DNA from: an uncultured Prevotellaceae bacterium
GTDB lineage: Bacteria > Bacteroidota > Bacteroidia > Bacteroidales > Bacteroidaceae
Length of the DNA stretch: 8,592 bases
Assembly: GCA_946406585.1 (NCBI GenBank)
Contig: CAMJLI010000080.1
Location: 1 to 8,592 of the forward strand
Direction: 5' to 3'
The translations under genes and the position numbers were made by a program. Positions 5,340 through 8,592 of the stretch are shown here, piece after piece; the stretch's first letter is position 1, and every line of letters begins with the position of its first letter. The notes beneath the pieces were generated by a model. The model did not search any database, was not told where the DNA came from, and was given only the letters and a program-made list of their open reading frames with translations.

Positions 5340-8300
5340 ATGAAAATTTCCAAACTACTTTTCTTAGGTGTCGCATTCTTCTTAGGGACGAGTGCCACCT
5401 ATGCCGTCAGTGACGATGTTTGGCAAGAGCCGTCCGTCACCGGGTTCACAGCCCTCGAAGACGGTGGGACTTACTATCTCTACAATGCAGGAAGTGAGTT
5501 GCTTTTCACTCAAGGCAACGCATGGGGAACGCAAGCCAGTGTTGGCAAGACAGGACTTAAAGTCAGATTTGACAACAAAGGCGACTACTATGAGTTGGTT
5601 GACTTCTGCAAGAGCAAGAACCAATGGTTGAAGTGGTGGTTTGTTGAAGATGGCGTGAGCATGTATGTGGATTACAATGGCCAAGCCGACTGGAAATGGG
5701 AGGTTACCCGCATGAGTGGCGACTACATTCGCCTGTCACCATCTTCCCAAAACCCCAATGTGAGTGACAACAGGTATTTTGTTGGTCTCAACCGCACAGA
5801 AGACCCGGAGAACACCATCCTGACTGCCAATTGTACAGCATCAGACGGTTCGTTCATCGACTGGCGTCTTGTGAGTGAGGAAGCAGGAGATGCTTACGAA
5901 GTGCAGTATCTGACCTACGAGGTTGCCATGCAGCTGAAGGACGTGCTCAACGAGGCCGAGGAGATTGGCGCCAATGTTGCCGACCAAGTGGCTGTTTACA
6001 ACAACACCAACAGCACGAAGGAAGAGTTGCAGGCTGCCATCAACGAAGCAAAGGCTGCCATCGATGCACGCATAATTGAAATCGAGCGTGAAAACATGGC
6101 CAATGCCACTGCCAGCAACCCTGTTGAAGTCACCGACCTGTTCATCACCAACCCAAGTTATGTTAACAACAACAACACAGGTTGGAGCGGCAGTACACCA
6201 GGATTCCAGAGCTACAACAATGCTGAATTCTATCAGACGGTGTTCAACACTTATCAAGATATGACTGACCTGCTCGAAGGTGTTTACAAAATCTCCAATC
6301 AGGCATTCTATCGTCCAGGCTGGGCTGATGGTGGCTACACACTCTACCAGAACAAAGATCCTCAGATCTACGACGTGAAGCTATACGCTACAACAACATT
6401 GGAAGACATGAACAAGCCCATCGTCACTGCTTACGAGGACGCAGGAGAAAGATTGAATGTAGGTGATGAGAGTCAAGCAACCACCGGCATCTTCATCCCC
6501 AACAACATGCAGGCCGCAGCTGGATACTTCGCAGCAGGACGTTACAACAACAGCATGCTCTTCCCCGTGGACGACGGCACTGCTCGCATCGGTTTGAAGA
6601 ACAGTACAAGCATCGGTGGCAACTGGGTAATCTATGACAACTGGAAGCTTTTGTACTTGGGCAAGGGCAATGATGCATGGCGTGCATGGCTTGACGAATC
6701 AATTGCAGATTTGGAGAACAGTCTCAACCTCGACGGCAAGCTCATTTCAGAAATGTATCTCACTGCATACGACCAAAAATACGACCAAGCACAGAGTGCC
6801 ACTGGCAAGGCTGCAAGCGTTCAAGCTTACAAGGACATGAAGGTTGCTATCAGCGACATCATGACCAATGCTGACCTGTGGGAAGAACTGAAGCAAGTTG
6901 TGGAAGAGGCTAATACCGTAGCTGCCAACCCAGACCTCGACAGCCGCTACACAAGCCCATTGGCAAACATCGACGCTGATGTCATTGCAGCACACACCTT
7001 GAGCAATGCACAGCTGCAGGCTGAAATCGAGCGCGTGAAGAACCTCATTTCAGAGGCTTACCTGCATCCGGCAGATGGAGCCGACATGACCAACATGTTG
7101 GTGAACCCAGGATTTGAGAATGGTGCTACTGGATGGACGAGAGTCGCTGCCGCAGGTGGCAACGTGACTGTGGGTGGCAATGCCAACAACCACTGCTACG
7201 AGGCTTGGAACAACGCCGACTTCGACATCCATCAGGTGGTGAAGAATGCTCCTAAGGGTGTTTATGAAATCAGTGTGCAGGGCTTCTATCGTTATGGTCG
7301 CGGCCAATACCAAGCATACTTGGATGGTAATATCTACACCACCAAGGAGGGATGCCCAGTGTTCGTATATCTTAACAGCAACGCAACTCCATTCACCAAC
7401 GTCTATGGTGACCCAGTACAAATCACAGATGCAAGCTTCTATGGTTCTGGCTATGAGTCTCAGACTCTCCCCGACGGCACCGTATTGTACTTCCCCAACA
7501 CTATGGATAATGCTGCCGTGGCATTCAGCAACGGCATGTACACCCAGTCTGCTTATGGACTCGTATCACAAGATGGTCTTGACATCCGTATTGGTGTGAA
7601 GGGCAACTCCAGCCAATTGGGTGACAGCTGGTGTATCTGGGACAACTTCAAGCTGTACTATCGCGGCTTCAAGGCTGATGTTGTGAAGCCAATTCTTGAG
7701 CAAGCCATCGCTGAGGCTGAAGCCAACATCGCTGCTGGTGGTATTGGTAGCGGAGCTGCAGCCGACCTGCAGGCAGCCATCAACCAAGGCAAATCCGTTG
7801 TGAATGGCTCAAATGGTGAAGCTATGTTCAATGCTTTGACACAGCTATATGACTTGAGTGATGAGGTTATTGAATCCAAAGCCGTCATCGCACGCTTGAC
7901 AGAGGCCAACGAGCGTCTGGCTGCAGCCATCGAAGCATCAGAAACATCTGACGCCATCAAGGCTGAGGCTCAAGACATCTACGACCAGAACAAGGAAAGC
8001 ATCGCCATCAACGAGATATCCGAAGACGATGTGGACAGCCTCATTGAGGAAATCGACAACATGATTGCACGTCTGAAGTTGCCAGCTGACATAGCCGATG
8101 CAACATGGTCATCACCTGTCGACTGCACAGGCATGATTGTCAATCCAAATTATGACAACGGCAATGATGAAGGTTGGACTGGTGGAGCTACCGTGAATGG
8201 CAGCAGCCTGAACGCTGAGAAGTTCAACACCAACTTCAACTACTTCCAAGACATCAAGGGTCTGCCAGAGGGCTACTACACATTGTCAGTGCAAGGTTTC

Positions 8301-8592
8301 TACCGTGCAGGCTATGCTGGTCTCGACTTCACCACATTCATTGAAGACCCCAAATCCAACAATAATGCCATCCTCTATGCCACCTCTGGTGACAATAATA
8401 AAGAGAAGAGCATCTTCCGCCTCGCATCACAGGCTGTTGCCTCCGACACTTTGAAAGCAGAATGGACATGGGCTTCTGAAGAAGACCATCTTATTGTGCC
8501 CGACAGAATGAGCACAGCCAATGAAGCATTTGGAATGACCAATGCTGATGGCAATTTGCTCTATTCCAACAACAACGTCACTGTGAAGGTTG
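5340..8592 (+). CDS. Very large modular secreted protein, C-terminus missing
   Basis: The frame is open for at least 1084 codons from ATG 5340 to the window edge. Residues 1-22 form a signal peptide (LLFLGVAFFLG core, likely cut after ATYA). A beta- and tryptophan-rich domain follows at about 25-180 (GGTYYLYNAGSELLF, GNAWGTQASV), a type seen at the N-terminus of Prevotella and Bacteroides exported proteins and possibly ricin-like in fold. Then come three copies of a module (265-441, 583-776, 928 onward) with NP.(Y/F)..N...GW, G.Y..S.Q.FYR and W.I.DN.KL.Y.G motifs. Helical acidic spacers at about 185-262, 445-575 and 778-925 carry FIVAR-like LQAAIN/LQAEIE motifs. The architecture suggests a cell-surface or released protein that binds glycans or host ligands; no catalytic motif is seen. 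A sorting tail (type IX or other) would be beyond the edge. Codon choice is rich in AAC, GAC, ATC, CTG and AAG, unlike the sigma gene, and fits high expression. No function is assigned. Confidence 0.9.
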   Translation, partial: MKISKLLFLGVAFFLGTSATYAVSDDVWQEPSVTGFTALEDGGTYYLYNAGSELLFTQGNAWGTQASVGKTGLKVRFDNKGDYYELVDFCKSKNQWLKWWFVEDGVSMYVDYNGQADWKWEVTRMSGDYIRLSPSSQNPNVSDNRYFVGLNRTEDPENTILTANCTASDGSFIDWRLVSEEAGDAYEVQYLTYEVAMQLKDVLNEAEEIGANVADQVAVYNNTNSTKEELQAAINEAKAAIDARIIEIERENMANATASNPVEVTDLFITNPSYVNNNNTGWSGSTPGFQSYNNAEFYQTVFNTYQDMTDLLEGVYKISNQAFYRPGWADGGYTLYQNKDPQIYDVKLYATTTLEDMNKPIVTAYEDAGERLNVGDESQATTGIFIPNNMQAAAGYFAAGRYNNSMLFPVDDGTARIGLKNSTSIGGNWVIYDNWKLLYLGKGNDAWRAWLDESIADLENSLNLDGKLISEMYLTAYDQKYDQAQSATGKAASVQAYKDMKVAISDIMTNADLWEELKQVVEEANTVAANPDLDSRYTSPLANIDADVIAAHTLSNAQLQAEIERVKNLISEAYLHPADGADMTNMLVNPGFENGATGWTRVAAAGGNVTVGGNANNHCYEAWNNADFDIHQVVKNAPKGVYEISVQGFYRYGRGQYQAYLDGNIYTTKEGCPVFVYLNSNATPFTNVYGDPVQITDASFYGSGYESQTLPDGTVLYFPNTMDNAAVAFSNGMYTQSAYGLVSQDGLDIRIGVKGNSSQLGDSWCIWDNFKLYYRGFKADVVKPILEQAIAEAEANIAAGGIGSGAAADLQAAINQGKSVVNGSNGEAMFNALTQLYDLSDEVIESKAVIARLTEANERLAAAIEASETSDAIKAEAQDIYDQNKESIAINEISEDDVDSLIEEIDNMIARLKLPADIADATWSSPVDCTGMIVNPNYDNGNDEGWTGGATVNGSSLNAEKFNTNFNYFQDIKGLPEGYYTLSVQGFYRAGYAGLDFTTFIEDPKSNNNAILYATSGDNNKEKSIFRLASQAVASDTLKAEWTWASEEDHLIVPDRMSTANEAFGMTNADGNLLYSNNNVTVKV
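6132..6662 (+). repeat. Module copy 1 of the large secreted protein
   Basis: Residues 265-441. It begins LFITNPSYVNNNNTGW, has the core GVYKISNQAFYR (314-325) and ends IGGNWVIYDNWKLLYLG. Strand spacing suggests a beta-sandwich of carbohydrate-binding type; this is inferred from pattern, not from a known family match. Confidence 0.7.
7086..7667 (+). repeat. Module copy 2 of the large secreted protein
   Basis: Residues 583-776. It begins MLVNPGFENGATGW, has GVYEISVQGFYR (640-651) and ends GDSWCIWDNFKLYYRG. At 194 residues it is slightly longer than copy 1 (177), with extra sequence after the GFYR strand (around VFVYLNSNATPF). AVAFSNGMYTQS precedes the last strands. Confidence 0.75.
8121..8592 (+). 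repeat. Module copy 3 of the large secreted protein, cut by the window edge
   Basis: From residue 928 onward: MIVNPNYDNGNDEGW and GYYTLSVQGFYR (978-989) align with the other copies. The final W.I.DN.KL.Y.G strand has not been reached by the edge, so at least about 30 more residues are expected downstream. The stretch SIFRLASQAVASD to TWASEEDHLIV differs from copies 1 and 2. Confidence 0.7.

Noticed and set aside
5841..6257. 138-residue minus-strand frame, and similar ones at 6747-6995, 7050-7421 and 7658-7960
   Set aside because: All are antisense to the continuous secreted-protein frame, whose repeated modules prove the coding strand.
6132..8592. The three modules as signs of a mobile or recombining DNA repeat
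   Set aside because: Similarity is at protein level only; I saw no long identical DNA stretches between copies, so this is old duplication within a gene.

Overview
The window looks like chromosomal DNA of a member of Bacteroidota, most likely Prevotellaceae. The pointers are AT-rich leaders without strong Shine-Dalgarno sites, near-perfect copies of the Bacteroidota -7 box TAnnTTTG upstream of several genes, a tandem pair of DUF4230-like proteins, and a long secreted protein built from modules of a type common in Prevotella and Bacteroides. This assignment is inferred from gene content, not from a marker gene.

Layout. On the minus strand, 1-535 is the N-terminal part of a divergent sigma-70/ECF-like sigma factor that runs off the left edge. 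Its upstream region (536-1086) is unusually structured. It holds a terminator-like hairpin (593-625), a 16/17-base inverted repeat (624-709), a possible 70-codon small gene (661-873) and a possible promoter (1031-1062). Next comes a minus-strand HI0933/BaiN-like FAD-dependent oxidoreductase (1087-2307). A 226-base divergent promoter region (2308-2533) separates it from a plus-strand cluster: a DUF4230-type lipoprotein (2534-3241), a second, membrane-anchored DUF4230-type protein (3249-3857) and an AGCS-family sodium:alanine/glycine symporter (3894-5294). After an AT-rich 45-base gap, a very large secreted protein begins at 5340 and is still open at the right edge (at least 1084 residues). It has a signal peptide, a beta-rich N-terminal domain, and three copies of a beta-sandwich-like module separated by helical spacers.

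How the genes may work together. The two DUF4230 proteins and the symporter are tightly spaced, on one strand and downstream of one promoter candidate, so they are probably an operon. One DUF4230 copy is predicted to be lipid-anchored and the other anchored by an N-terminal membrane helix, which would put two related domains outside the inner membrane. The giant protein is exported and may bind glycans or another surface ligand. Whether it shares the operon's transcript cannot be decided from the sequence.

The least explained parts are the structured leader between the oxidoreductase and the sigma factor gene (a possible attenuator or small RNA with a small ORF), the pairing of DUF4230 proteins with an amino-acid symporter, and the modular secreted protein. 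No CRISPR array, tRNA, rRNA, insertion sequence or phage gene was seen.
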